Below, one piece after another: positions 1 to 7,884 of a stretch of 11,318 bases of DNA (position 1 is the stretch's first letter; each line of letters starts with the position of its first letter). Under the pieces are notes generated by a model. The model was not told the DNA's origin. It did not search any database and was given only the letters and a program-made list of their open reading frames with translations. Position numbers and translations under genes: made by a program. This stretch comes from Pseudomonadota bacterium (lineage in GTDB: Bacteria > Pseudomonadota > Alphaproteobacteria > Rhodobacterales > Rhodobacteraceae): the NCBI GenBank assembly GCA_027623875.1, contig JAQBUS010000018.1, positions 1 to 11,318 on the forward strand, given 5' to 3'.

Positions 1-1
1 A

Positions 2-472
2 AAAGCAAATGTAATAATGCTGACATCTAATAGTGCCGGAGCATTACAGCTATTGGGGGAGTTACTCCCAGAACAAGGGGTTGATCCCAAAATTATTAAA
101 TATATAGGACTAGCTCGCTGGGATGTATCTAAGAGAACAATGGCGTTGCCTGGTTTACAGGGCGGTTGGTTCGCCCTGCCAGATCCATATTTAGCAAGTC
201 AATTCAACATTCGTTATAAAACAATCCACGATACCTCCCCTCACCAACTTGCAAGTCTAGCATATGACGCTGTCGCCTTAATTGGTGCCCTGGTCGAAAA
301 GAACAAGAATATGTCAGCAAAAAGTCTAACCCATTCATCGGGGTTTTTAGGTGTTAATGGGTTATTTCGCTTAAAGAAAGATGGAACCAACCAACGTGCT
401 TTATCTGTAGCTACTATTAATAACAATAAGGTTGAAGTGATCGGCGCAGCACCGAGATCGTTTGGGCCTTAA
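2..472 (+). CDS. Penicillin-binding protein activator-like periplasmic protein, 3' part only
   Basis: The reading frame is open from the left edge (codons K-A-N-V-I precede the first ATG at 17), so the gene is cut by the window and the ATG at 17 is internal. About 156 C-terminal residues are visible. The segments QGGWFALPDP, LAYDAVALIGAL and GVNGLFRLKKDG, and the ending APRSFGP, match my memory of the alphaproteobacterial penicillin-binding protein activator family, which has a type-1 periplasmic binding fold (Peripla_BP_6, LpoA-like). Such proteins are outer-membrane or periplasmic and are thought to stimulate peptidoglycan synthases. The N-terminal signal peptide or lipobox is outside the window, so anchoring cannot be judged. 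glnD starts 3 bases after the stop, in the same frame. Family assignment is fairly secure; the exact role is inferred. Confidence 0.75.
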   Translation, partial: KANVIMLTSNSAGALQLLGELLPEQGVDPKIIKYIGLARWDVSKRTMALPGLQGGWFALPDPYLASQFNIRYKTIHDTSPHQLASLAYDAVALIGALVEKNKNMSAKSLTHSSGFLGVNGLFRLKKDGTNQRALSVATINNNKVEVIGAAPRSFGP

Positions 473-475
473 ATT

Positions 476-3241
476 TTGGAAACTACAAAACAAGCTTTTG
501 ACATTGAAGAAAATGCTCAGCTAAGGTTGTTTCTATCTACTATAGTTGACACCAAAATACTCCTTAAAATAGCAAATCTCGAAGAAAGTCCGACAAAGAT
601 TAGGAATAGAGCTGCTGCAAAATTAAAAAAAGCATATCAGCTTGGTGCCGACCGCATTTCTCAAAATTTTAAAAAAACTGGAACCAACTCGAGAGCTATT
701 ATCTCCGCTTATAGTCAATTAACGGATCAAATTTTAAACGCCGCACTGTTTATAGCTAAAGAAATATCGACCCCACAAATGCAAAAGAATGAACCTATTT
801 CATTTGCTGTTCTTGCCATCGGTGGTTACGGGCGAGAAGAAATGGCTCCATATTCCGATGTAGACCTCTTGTTTATAACCTCCCCAAAAGCCAGTGACCA
901 AGATATAAAAATGATTGAGACGACACTATATATCCTATGGGATTTAAAGCTAAAAGTTGGCTACTCAACACGAAGTATAAAAGAATGTCTAAATTTAGCG
1001 AAAGAAGACTTCACCATAAGGACCGCGTTATTAGAACTTAGATATTTATACGGCAGTCGCGCATTGGCAGAAGAACTTGACTCTAAACTTTGGAGCTCAC
1101 TTTTTAACAACTCAGCAGCTGAGTTCATAAGTGCAAAATTGTTAGAAAGATTTGAGCGTTTAAAACGGCATGGAGGACAGCGATACACTTTAGAACCAAA
1201 TATTAAGGAAGGAAAATGAGGCCTTCGTGACTTACAATCTCTATTCTGGATAGCAAAATACGTCAGAAAAGTCAAATCAGTTGAAGCTCTAGTTGAATTA
1301 AAAGTATTCACAGTTTCGGAACTGAACAACTTCAAGGCTGCCGAAGATTTTTTGTGGGCGACTCGATGCCATGTACATTTAATTACCGGAAGAGCGACCG
1401 AGCAACTGACCTTTGATTTACAAGTTGAAGTAGCGGAAAGAATGGGTTTTCTCGATCATGACGGGCGTCGGTCCGTAGAGCACTTTATGCAAGCATATTT
1501 CAAACACGCAACAAGAGTGGGAGAATTCACTAGAATAATCCTAACTGACATTGAAGCTCAGTATACGAAAGCCCTGTCTCCAATAATTGGTTTTTTTAAA
1601 AATACCCGAAGGAAAAAACCCAAACCAGATTTTATGTTGCGTCATAATAGGATCGATGTGGTCAATAGTAAGGTGTTCGAAACCAAACCTCTGAATTTGT
1701 TAATACTATTTGAAGAAGCACTTCGAACAGGATATTTAATACATCCAGACACCATGCGATTAGTGTCTACTAGCCTAGGATTATTTGTTAAATTACGGGG
1801 AAACAAAGAAGCTGCCAAAGTTTTTTTGGACACGCTGCTCAAGCATGGGAATCCAGAGAGAGCATTGCGGCGAATGAACGAGCTTGGGGTATTAGGTGCA
1901 TTTATTCCATATTTCCAAAAGATAGTCGCCATGATGCAGTTCAATATGTATCACTCTTATACGGTCGACGAGCACACCATTCAGGTTATTTCAAATTTAT
2001 CTCAAATAGAGAGAGGACAGTTGACCGAAGCTCTTCCACTAGTATCAAATATAATAGAGGGTGAGATAAATAGAAGGGTTTTATATGTTTCACTACTATT
2101 CCATGATCTAGGAAAAGGCCGTGATGAAGACCACTCGATCTTAGGAGCAAAAATAGCGCGGGAAGTTGTGCCCACGCTCGGATTGAATGCCGATGACTGC
2201 AATGCCGTTGAATGGCTTGTCCGAAATCATCTTTTGATGGCTGACATGGCCCAAAAAAGAGACATCTCTGATCCACGAACTGTTCGTGATTTTGCAAAAG
2301 CTGTCAAATCAGTAAAACGTCTAGATCTCCTAACCGTCTTAACAGTTTGTGATATTAGAGGTGTTGGCGAAAATATTTGGAACAATTGGAAAGCTACCCT
2401 AATTCGTGCTCTTTACAGACAAACTCGTCGAGCTTTGGAGGATGGAATGGAGGCTCTAAATAGAGAGCAAAGAGGCGCTGTTGCAAAACAAAAACTCCGA
2501 AAGGTGCTCTCCAAATGGGATAGCAAAACCCTAAAGGTTGAAATAGAGCGTCACTACCCTCCGTATTGGCAAGGCCTTCATGTGACCGCTCATGTTGATT
2601 TCGCCAATATGCTTATCGACCTAATCGAAAACGAAATAAAGATCTCGTTAACGCCAGATGAAGATAGAGATGCAACACGAGCCTGCTTCGCGATGCATGA
2701 CCATCCTGGAATATTCTCAAGGATTTCTGGAGCCTTAGCTTTAGTCGGCGCCAACGTAGTAGACGCACGTGCTTATACATCTAAAGATGGTTATGGAACG
2801 AACACTTTTTGGGTTCAGGATTCCCACGGTCACCCCTACGAAATCGAAAAACTCTCAAAACTAAAACTAATGCTCCAAAAAACTCTGAAAGGAGAGATTG
2901 TTCCCAGGGAAGAGCTTAGAGATAAAATCAAAAAAAGGGAACGAGACTTTAATGTTCCCACCGCTATAACGTTTAACAATGATGGATCGGACATTTATAC
3001 AATAATTGAGGTGGATACGCGAGACCGCAGAGGGCTTCTTTATGATCTGTCTAAAACACTCGCTAATGCAAACATATATATAGCTTCGGCTGTTATATCT
3101 ACCTACGGAGTGCAAGTGGTAGACACGTTTTACGTCAAAGACATGTTTGGACTGAAGTTTCATTCTAAAACAAAACAAGCATCAATAGAAAAGAAACTAA
3201 AAGAAGCAATATTTCTAAGCTTTAAGAGAGCGGAGCAATGA
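476..3241 (+). pseudogene. glnD: glnD, bifunctional uridylyltransferase/uridylyl-removing enzyme, interrupted by an in-frame TGA
   Basis: GlnD uridylylates PII proteins (GlnB/GlnK) when glutamine is low and de-uridylylates them when it is high, setting the nitrogen response. Read through one TGA (1217-1219) in a single frame, the gene gives 921 residues, a normal GlnD length. The nucleotidyltransferase domain carries GGYGR (about 116-120) and the metal site SDVD (127-130). Beyond the TGA come an HD hydrolase domain (DEHT, then HDLGKG with H543/D544, full-length numbering) and two C-terminal ACT domains (about 733-802 and 841-917) that sense glutamine. The TGA replaces the first glycine of the conserved GGLRD segment (EGK-stop-GLRDL); GGA to TGA is one base change. 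All downstream domains look intact, which suggests a recent mutation, a sequencing error or readthrough rather than an old pseudogene. The start is TTG at 476, the first plausible start after the upstream stop in the same frame; no Shine-Dalgarno sequence is evident, so translation may be coupled to the gene before. The end overlaps murJ by 4 bases. Confidence 0.9.
1217..1219 (+). other. Premature in-frame TGA in glnD
   Basis: The frame continues without shift on both sides: I-K-E-G-K, TGA, G-L-R-D-L. The 44 codons between the TGA and position 1352 are open and GlnD-like (for example LQSLFWIAKY), so the next in-frame TTG at 1352 is not a real gene start. TGA is a normal stop here: glnD, trpS and tsaB all end in TGA, so a TGA-as-tryptophan code is not supported. 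Confidence 0.9.
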
Positions 3242-4785
3242 TTAAAAAAATTAAACTAATCTCGGCTTTATCAACCGTAGGAAGTTGGACATTAGCTTCT
3301 AGGGTCTTAGGGTTTTTGAGAGATATTTTAATTGCTGCCTTTTTGGGCGCGGGTCCAATAGCCGAGGCCTTTTTAATAGCATTCTCGCTGCCTAATATGT
3401 TTAGGAGATTTTTTGCTGAAGGCGCTTTCAGCATGGCCTTCATCCCATTATTCTCTAAGAAGTTAATAGATAAGAATAAGGCAAGAGATTTTGCGATTAA
3501 CTCCTTTAACGCCTTAGGCTTAATATTAATAATTGTAACCATAATCGCTCAGGCATTTATGCCACTATTAGTTTACTTAATGGCTTCTGGTTTTGTCACT
3601 GATGACCGTTTTGATGTGTCTGTTCTGTATGCTAGAATCGCATTTCCTTATATTTTCTTTATTAGTCTGGCTGCACTTCTGTCCGGGGTTTTGAACTCCA
3701 CTGGTAGGTTTGCAGCAGCTGCCGCTGCACCCTTAATTCTTAATATAATACTCATATTCGCAATAATTATGGCCTCCAAACTAGGTTGGGACATTGGTTT
3801 GACCCTGGCTTACTCGATTCCTTTGGCCGGCCTGGCGCAATTAATTTTGGTCTGGAAAGCAGCTTCGCTATCTGGCTTCCGGCTCGTCCCAAGAATTCCC
3901 AACTTCAACCCAGATTTGAAAAAATTGCTTATCATTGCGGCTCCTGCCGCACTTGCCGGTGGTGTGGTTCAGGTCAATTTATTGGTTGGAAGGCAGATCG
4001 CAAGTTACTTTGACGGTGCTATTGCTTGGTTGAGTTATGCCGATAGGCTTTATCAGCTTCCATTAGGGGTAGTAGGTATAGCAATTGGTGTTGTACTTCT
4101 TCCCGATTTATCTAGAAAACTCCAACTCAACGACAAAAAAGGTGCCCAAGATGCCTACAACCGAGCCTATGAAATTGCCATGGTATTCACGATCCCGAGC
4201 GCTATCGCATTAGTTATTATTCCCAATACTTTGGTAGGGATACTATTTGAAAGAGACTTATTTGATTCCTTTGACACGACCAGAACAGCTGCTGCAGTAT
4301 TAGTTTACGCTTTAGGCCTTCCTGCCTTTGTGTTGCAAAAAGTATTACAACCTGTTTACTTTTCTCACGGGAACACTAAGAAACCCTTTTACTTTGCAGC
4401 AATATCAATGGTTATTAACGTGATAATTGCCTTATCTTTTATACCTTATTTTGGTTACTTAGCTCCAGCTATCGGAACAACAATAGCTGGGTGGTCTATG
4501 GCTATCTTACTAACATATTATGCTCGTGAATATGGCGACGCCACAAAATTTGATAAAAAAAACTACCGCACCCTTCCATTAATCATTATTGCATCTCTCT
4601 TAATGGGAGTTGTTATTTACCTACTAGATATCTTTCTTTCTGAGACACTTGAGCAGTTAAATTTGAAATACTTAAGTTTGATCATAATAATTTCCGGCGG
4701 TGTACTATCATATGCAATAATAGGTCAATCACTTGGCGCATTCAATTTAAGGGAGCTAAAATCATCACTCAAGAGCCAGAAATAA
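3238..4785 (+). CDS. murJ: MurJ (MviN), lipid II flippase
   Basis: This is an integral inner-membrane protein of the MOP/MVF superfamily that moves lipid II to the periplasmic face for peptidoglycan synthesis. It is 515 residues long, a normal MurJ length, and hydrophobic segments run through the whole protein, fitting about 14 membrane helices. The N-terminus has the family pattern SRVLGFLRD (21-29), with R22 and R28 matching the essential arginines 18 and 24 of E. coli MurJ. LPNMFRRFFAEGAFS (51-65) follows, and the cavity arginine appears as R270 in SYADRLYQLPLGV. The ATG overlaps the glnD stop (ATGA), so the two genes are probably translationally coupled. It also sits close to the PBP activator, a second cell-wall gene. 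Assignment is secure. Confidence 0.95.
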   Translation: MIKKIKLISALSTVGSWTLASRVLGFLRDILIAAFLGAGPIAEAFLIAFSLPNMFRRFFAEGAFSMAFIPLFSKKLIDKNKARDFAINSFNALGLILIIVTIIAQAFMPLLVYLMASGFVTDDRFDVSVLYARIAFPYIFFISLAALLSGVLNSTGRFAAAAAAPLILNIILIFAIIMASKLGWDIGLTLAYSIPLAGLAQLILVWKAASLSGFRLVPRIPNFNPDLKKLLIIAAPAALAGGVVQVNLLVGRQIASYFDGAIAWLSYADRLYQLPLGVVGIAIGVVLLPDLSRKLQLNDKKGAQDAYNRAYEIAMVFTIPSAIALVIIPNTLVGILFERDLFDSFDTTRTAAAVLVYALGLPAFVLQKVLQPVYFSHGNTKKPFYFAAISMVINVIIALSFIPYFGYLAPAIGTTIAGWSMAILLTYYAREYGDATKFDKKNYRTLPLIIIASLLMGVVIYLLDIFLSETLEQLNLKYLSLIIIISGGVLSYAIIGQSLGAFNLRELKSSLKSQK

Positions 4786-4820
4786 AACTATTGTTGAATA
4801 TACAAGTTAATTTAGAGCCC

Positions 4821-4852
4821 ACCAATCAGTTGACCTTCTTTCAGCTGATGGT
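4821..4852 (+). promoter_or_regulatory. Imperfect hairpin in the trpS leader
   Basis: The arms at 4821-4833 (ACCAATCAGTTGA) and 4841-4852 (TCAGCTGATGGT) pair over 12 positions, with one bulged A and one G-U pair, around a 7-base loop. It ends 39 bases before the trpS start. No T-run follows, so it is not a standard intrinsic terminator. It could be a murJ transcript 3' end, a trpS leader element or a protein-binding site; the sequence does not decide. Confidence 0.45.
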
Positions 4853-4891
4853 TAGTCGGCATACTAAAGTTGCACATTACGGAGAACAAAA

Positions 4892-5908
4892 ATGACCGAT
4901 ACGGCATTCAAACCCCGCGTGTTTTCAGGAATTCAACCTTCAGGCGGCCTGACACTTGGAAACTACTTGGGAGCAATGAAACGGTTCGTAAGCATGCAAG
5001 CGGAGCCTTTTGAAACAATCTATTGCATGGTGGATCTCCACGCAATTACAGTATGGCAAAATCCGACTGAACTTAGAGATAATACACGTGAATTGTGCGC
5101 AGGCTTTATAGCCTCTGGAATAGATCCAGAAGTCTCTACTCTATTTAACCAATCTCAGGTCCCAGAACACACACAGCTTGCATGGATATTCAATACCGTT
5201 GCACGAATGGGGTGGTTAAGTAGAATGACCCAATTTAAAGATAAAGCCGGAAAAAATAAGGAGGCTGTTTCAGTTGGGCTCTTCGCTTATCCAGCACTAA
5301 TGGCTGCTGACATCTTAATTTACCACGCCACCCATGTTCCTGTCGGGGAAGACCAGAAGCAACATTTAGAATTAACCAGGGATATTGCAACTAAATTTAA
5401 CCACGATTATAAGGTGAACTTCTTTCCGATAACCGAACCGGTAATTGAAGGAGCAGGTACCCGTGTTATGTCACTAAGAGATGGGTTAAAAAAAATGTCC
5501 AAATCTGATCCCTCGGACATGAGCAGAATTAATCTTACAGATTCACCTGAACAAATAAATTTAAAAATTCAGAAAGCGAGAACCGACTCCGCCGGCTTAC
5601 CTTCAGAACTAAGTGGATTAGAGGGAAGACCTGAGGCCATTAATTTAGTCAATATTTACGCTTCATTGTCTGATATTTCTGTCGAGAGAGTATTAAATGA
5701 GGTTGGGGGAACAAGTTTTTCTGAGTTCAAAAAAACCTTATCTGAATTAGCAGTTTCAAAATTATCACCCATTTCGAAAGAGATGTCGCGATTAACGAAA
5801 GAAACAACCGAAATAGATCGTATATTAGGACGTGGAGCGGAGCGAGCGAGAGCCATTGCATCACCAATTTTAAAAAAGACGTACGAAATTATTGGAATGA
5901 TTCAATGA
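4892..5908 (+). CDS. trpS: Tryptophanyl-tRNA synthetase (TrpRS)
   Basis: A class I aminoacyl-tRNA synthetase that charges tRNA-Trp with tryptophan using ATP. It has 338 residues, normal for bacterial TrpRS. The start SGIQPSGGLTLGNYLGA contains the HIGH-type motif as TLGN (21-24). GEDQKQHLELTRDIA (152-166) is the conserved block around the tryptophan pocket, and KMSKS is exact at 201-205. The ATG is supported by GGAG at 4881-4884, with 7 bases of spacing. The gene stands apart from its neighbours, with gaps of 106 bases before it and 138 after, so it may be its own transcription unit. The leader hairpin at 4821-4852 is the only visible candidate regulatory element. Confidence 0.97.
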   Translation: MTDTAFKPRVFSGIQPSGGLTLGNYLGAMKRFVSMQAEPFETIYCMVDLHAITVWQNPTELRDNTRELCAGFIASGIDPEVSTLFNQSQVPEHTQLAWIFNTVARMGWLSRMTQFKDKAGKNKEAVSVGLFAYPALMAADILIYHATHVPVGEDQKQHLELTRDIATKFNHDYKVNFFPITEPVIEGAGTRVMSLRDGLKKMSKSDPSDMSRINLTDSPEQINLKIQKARTDSAGLPSELSGLEGRPEAINLVNIYASLSDISVERVLNEVGGTSFSEFKKTLSELAVSKLSPISKEMSRLTKETTEIDRILGRGAERARAIASPILKKTYEIIGMIQ

Positions 5909-5961
5909 GTAACGGAACTAGTTAAGTAGTGAAGCTTATATCAAATTGCAAAATAGCCTAA

Positions 5962-5985
5962 CCAACTTCTTGAAGATGGATTTTT
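5962..5985 (+). terminator. Weak intrinsic-terminator candidate after trpS
   Basis: CCAACTTC at 5962-5969 pairs with GAAGATGG at 5972-5979, with one A-A mismatch and a very tight loop, and is followed by A then five T at 5981-5985. It lies 54 bases after the trpS stop. The stem is short and AT-leaning, so confidence is low. Confidence 0.35.
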
Positions 5986-5999
5986 AAGTCTTATATATT
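5970..5999 (+). promoter_or_regulatory. Possible sigma70-type promoter for the usp gene
   Basis: TTGAAG (5970-5975) and TATATT (5994-5999) are separated by 18 bases, about 50 bases before the usp start. The -10 matches 5 of 6 consensus positions and the -35 matches 4 of 6. AT-rich DNA gives such matches by chance, and the -35 overlaps the terminator candidate. Confidence 0.3.
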
Positions 6000-6046
6000 A
6001 ACTCATCAATATCCGTCGTACGATCATAACTTAAAGGATAATACGG

Positions 6047-6502
6047 ATGCGCAAATTTCTAGTAGTATTAGACGAAAGTACAGAATGCTTAAATGCGATG
6101 CGATTTGCAGCTATGCGCGCTCAAAAAACTGGTGGTGGTGTTGAAGTGTTGGCTATTATAGAGCCCGAAGAATTTAATCACTGGATAGGGGTCGGGGATT
6201 TAATGCGCGAAGAAGCAAAAGACCGCATTAATGCCCATTTCCAAGTTTTTGCAAAATGGATGCGAGACAAGCATCAAATTGATCCGGAATTAGTTATTCG
6301 AGAAGGCGAACCTATTCCAGAGATTATTTCCCAAGTTACTGAGGATCCAGACGTAGGAATCCTCGTACTTGGAGCAGGAAGCGAATCGGCAGGGCCTGGT
6401 CCCTTAGTGTCGGCTTTAACCCGTATGTCAGGTAACCTTCCAGTTCCTATAACAATAGTACCCGGAGAAATGACTAAAGAACGCTTAGAAGCGGTAAGTT
6501 AA
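6047..6502 (+). CDS. Universal stress protein (UspA family)
   Basis: A 151-residue single-domain Usp protein, a cytoplasmic alpha/beta Rossmann-like fold induced by stress or starvation in many bacteria. The N-terminal strand KFLVVLDES (3-11) has the Asp typical of the family. The end of the fold is visible as VGILVLGAGSES (103-114) followed by PVPITIVPG (132-140). The usual nucleotide-binding pattern G-2x-G-9x-G-S/T is not intact: after G109 and G111 comes AGPGPL, and no GS/GT pair sits at the right distance, so ATP binding is doubtful. The start ATG has AAGGA at 6034-6038 with 8 bases of spacing. The gene is flanked by gaps of 138 and 142 bases, suggesting separate transcription. Specific function is unknown. 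Confidence 0.9.
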   Translation: MRKFLVVLDESTECLNAMRFAAMRAQKTGGGVEVLAIIEPEEFNHWIGVGDLMREEAKDRINAHFQVFAKWMRDKHQIDPELVIREGEPIPEIISQVTEDPDVGILVLGAGSESAGPGPLVSALTRMSGNLPVPITIVPGEMTKERLEAVS

Positions 6503-6565
6503 ACCAGGACAAATTCTGTCAAAGAGCGTTTTTCTTGTTATCTAACTTAGAATCATTCCAAATAG

Positions 6566-6594
6566 TTGACTTAGATACCCATAATGCCCATAGT
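6566..6594 (+). promoter_or_regulatory. Possible promoter for nfuA-tsaB-rimI
   Basis: TTGACT (6566-6571, 5 of 6 to consensus) is followed after 17 bases by CATAGT (6589-6594, 4 of 6). It lies about 50 bases before the nfuA start, in the only gap upstream of the three overlapping or tightly linked genes. The -10 is weak. Confidence 0.3.
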
Positions 6595-6644
6595 GACTTT
6601 TAAAGATCTTAATCGTCAAAAATCCCTAGTCTAGGAATCCAAAG

Positions 6645-7205
6645 ATGTTCATTCAAACCGAAGCCACCCCGAATCCTGCCACGTTGAAATTTCTTCCAGG
6701 GAGTTCTGTTTTAGGAACTGGAACAGCCGATTTTCCTAATAGAAACACATCAACAAAATCTCCACTTGCAAACCGTATTTTTGAAGTTAATTCGGTATCT
6801 GCGGTCTTTTTAGGTGCAGACTTTATAACAGTAACCAAAGATGACGGCACAGACTGGGATCATATCAAGCCATCAATTCTGGGCGCCATAATGGAGCATT
6901 ATCAATCTGGCCAACCAGCGATAGTTGGAGAGACTAATGAGTCTGCTCACGCCAGTCATTCAGGTGAAAATTCGGATATAGTTATCCAAATTAAGGAACT
7001 TCTGGATACCAGAGTTCGGCCAGCAGTAGCTCAAGATGGAGGTGACATCGTATTCCACGGATTTGACTCTGGTGTGGTCTATTTGCATATGCAAGGTGCA
7101 TGCGCTGGGTGCCCATCCTCGACACTGACTCTAAAAATGGGTATTGAAAACTTACTCAGACACTACATTCCCGAAGTGCTAGAGGTAAGGCCAGTTGCAA
7201 TCTAA
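6645..7205 (+). CDS. nfuA: NfuA/Nfu-type iron-sulfur cluster carrier protein
   Basis: A 186-residue Fe-S carrier that delivers clusters to apo-proteins. The N-terminal Nfu_N domain is clear (TEATPNPATLKFLPG, 5-19, through about residue 90). The C-terminal NifU-like domain has RPAVAQDGGDI (125-135) and the cluster-ligand pair in GACAGCPSS (C153 and C156). A short hydrophilic linker (about 97-110) joins them. This two-domain layout is that of the mitochondrial NFU1 / alphaproteobacterial type; E. coli NfuA has an A-type N-terminal domain instead, so the symbol is used loosely. The ATG at 6645 has AGGA at 6633-6636 with 8 bases of spacing, partly within the inverted repeat 6625-6635. The 3' end overlaps tsaB by 11 bases, implying co-transcription. 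Confidence 0.93.
   Translation: MFIQTEATPNPATLKFLPGSSVLGTGTADFPNRNTSTKSPLANRIFEVNSVSAVFLGADFITVTKDDGTDWDHIKPSILGAIMEHYQSGQPAIVGETNESAHASHSGENSDIVIQIKELLDTRVRPAVAQDGGDIVFHGFDSGVVYLHMQGACAGCPSSTLTLKMGIENLLRHYIPEVLEVRPVAI
7182..7190 (+). promoter_or_regulatory. Ribosome binding site deciding the tsaB start
   Basis: GAGGTAAGG lies inside the end of nfuA. GAGG is 9 bases and AAGG 4 bases before the TTG at 7195, which favours that codon over the next in-frame TTG at 7207. Confidence 0.5.
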
Positions 7206-7884
7206 GTTGAACCTACTCGGTTTTGACACATCGGCCGCCCACTGTGCGGCCGCTTTGCTTAAAGGTGGATTTTTAGCAGAGGAAACATTCTTACCTATGC
7301 AAAAAGGTCAAGCAGAAAACTTAATTCCAATTTTAGAGTCTCTTCTCAAAAGTACCTATACTTCCTGGACTGACCTGGACGGGATCGCCGTAGGTACTGG
7401 GCCTGGAAACTTTACTGGAATTCGAATCTCTGTTTCTGCAGCTCGCGGATTAGCTTTAAGCTTAAAAATTCCAGTTATTGGTGTCTCAAATTTTCAATTA
7501 ATGAACCATGATAATCCAAAAAGTTCTCTAGAAAAAGTTCAAATCCTATCGCTCCCAGGACCTTTGGGAACAGCATATATTCAACTCTTTAAAGACGATA
7601 GCCCCCTTGGGGACGCTTATCAGATGCCGCTTGATAAAATATGTATTGATTTTTTTAATTATCACGAACCAATAGTTATAGGCTACCAAGCAAAGCTTAT
7701 TGCAGAAAAACTGGGGTTAAATTCTTTTGAAAAAGAATTGAGCAACATAGCACTAAACCTAACCCGTATAGTAGAAAAAAAACTAATGGTAGGGCACCTG
7801 CACTCCCAACGCCCGACTCCTCTGTATATTAAAGCTGCAGATGCATCTGAAGCCAAAGAAGGTAAAACACCTATATTAACATGA
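7195..7884 (+). CDS. tsaB: TsaB, tRNA t6A37 threonylcarbamoyltransferase complex subunit
   Basis: TsaB (YeaZ) is the non-catalytic, ASKHA-fold partner of TsaD in the complex that makes threonylcarbamoyl-adenosine at position 37 of ANN-decoding tRNAs. The 229-residue protein has the N-terminal GFDTSAAHCAAAL (9-21), the conserved GTGPGNFTGIRI (67-78) and the C-terminal PTPLYIKAADA (207-217), all typical of TsaB. The initiation codon is TTG at 7195, 11 bases inside nfuA. The gene ends in ATGA shared with rimI. The tsaB-rimI pairing is common in proteobacteria. TsaC, TsaD and TsaE are not in the window. Confidence 0.93.
   Translation: MQSKLNLLGFDTSAAHCAAALLKGGFLAEETFLPMQKGQAENLIPILESLLKSTYTSWTDLDGIAVGTGPGNFTGIRISVSAARGLALSLKIPVIGVSNFQLMNHDNPKSSLEKVQILSLPGPLGTAYIQLFKDDSPLGDAYQMPLDKICIDFFNYHEPIVIGYQAKLIAEKLGLNSFEKELSNIALNLTRIVEKKLMVGHLHSQRPTPLYIKAADASEAKEGKTPILT

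Noticed and set aside
1217..1219. TGA recoded as selenocysteine or tryptophan
   Set aside because: The family residue is glycine, not cysteine or tryptophan, and TGA ends other genes here. No selenocysteine insertion hairpin was recognised after the codon.
1216..1230. Translation restart at the ATG overlapping the glnD TGA, preceded by a purine-rich AAGGAAGGA
   Set aside because: That ATG is in a different frame and meets a stop after four codons, so it cannot rescue the downstream GlnD domains. The purine run simply encodes K-E-G.
961..1335. Reverse-strand open frames such as 961-1335, 1986-2297, 3222-3542 and 10080-10394
   Set aside because: They lie antisense to well-supported genes, show no recognisable domain and have low-complexity compositions expected of shadow frames.
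1352..3241. A separate gene starting at the TTG at 1352
   Set aside because: The frame is the same as the glnD N-terminal part, and the 44 codons between the TGA and 1352 also read as GlnD. The TTG is an internal leucine codon.
3786..4013. Short + strand open frame inside murJ
   Set aside because: It is an out-of-frame overlap within conserved MurJ coding sequence and resembles no family.
6503..6535. Intrinsic terminator after usp (GACA...TGTC near a T5 run)
   Set aside because: Only 4 bp pair, and the T-run is separated from the stem by about 9 bases.
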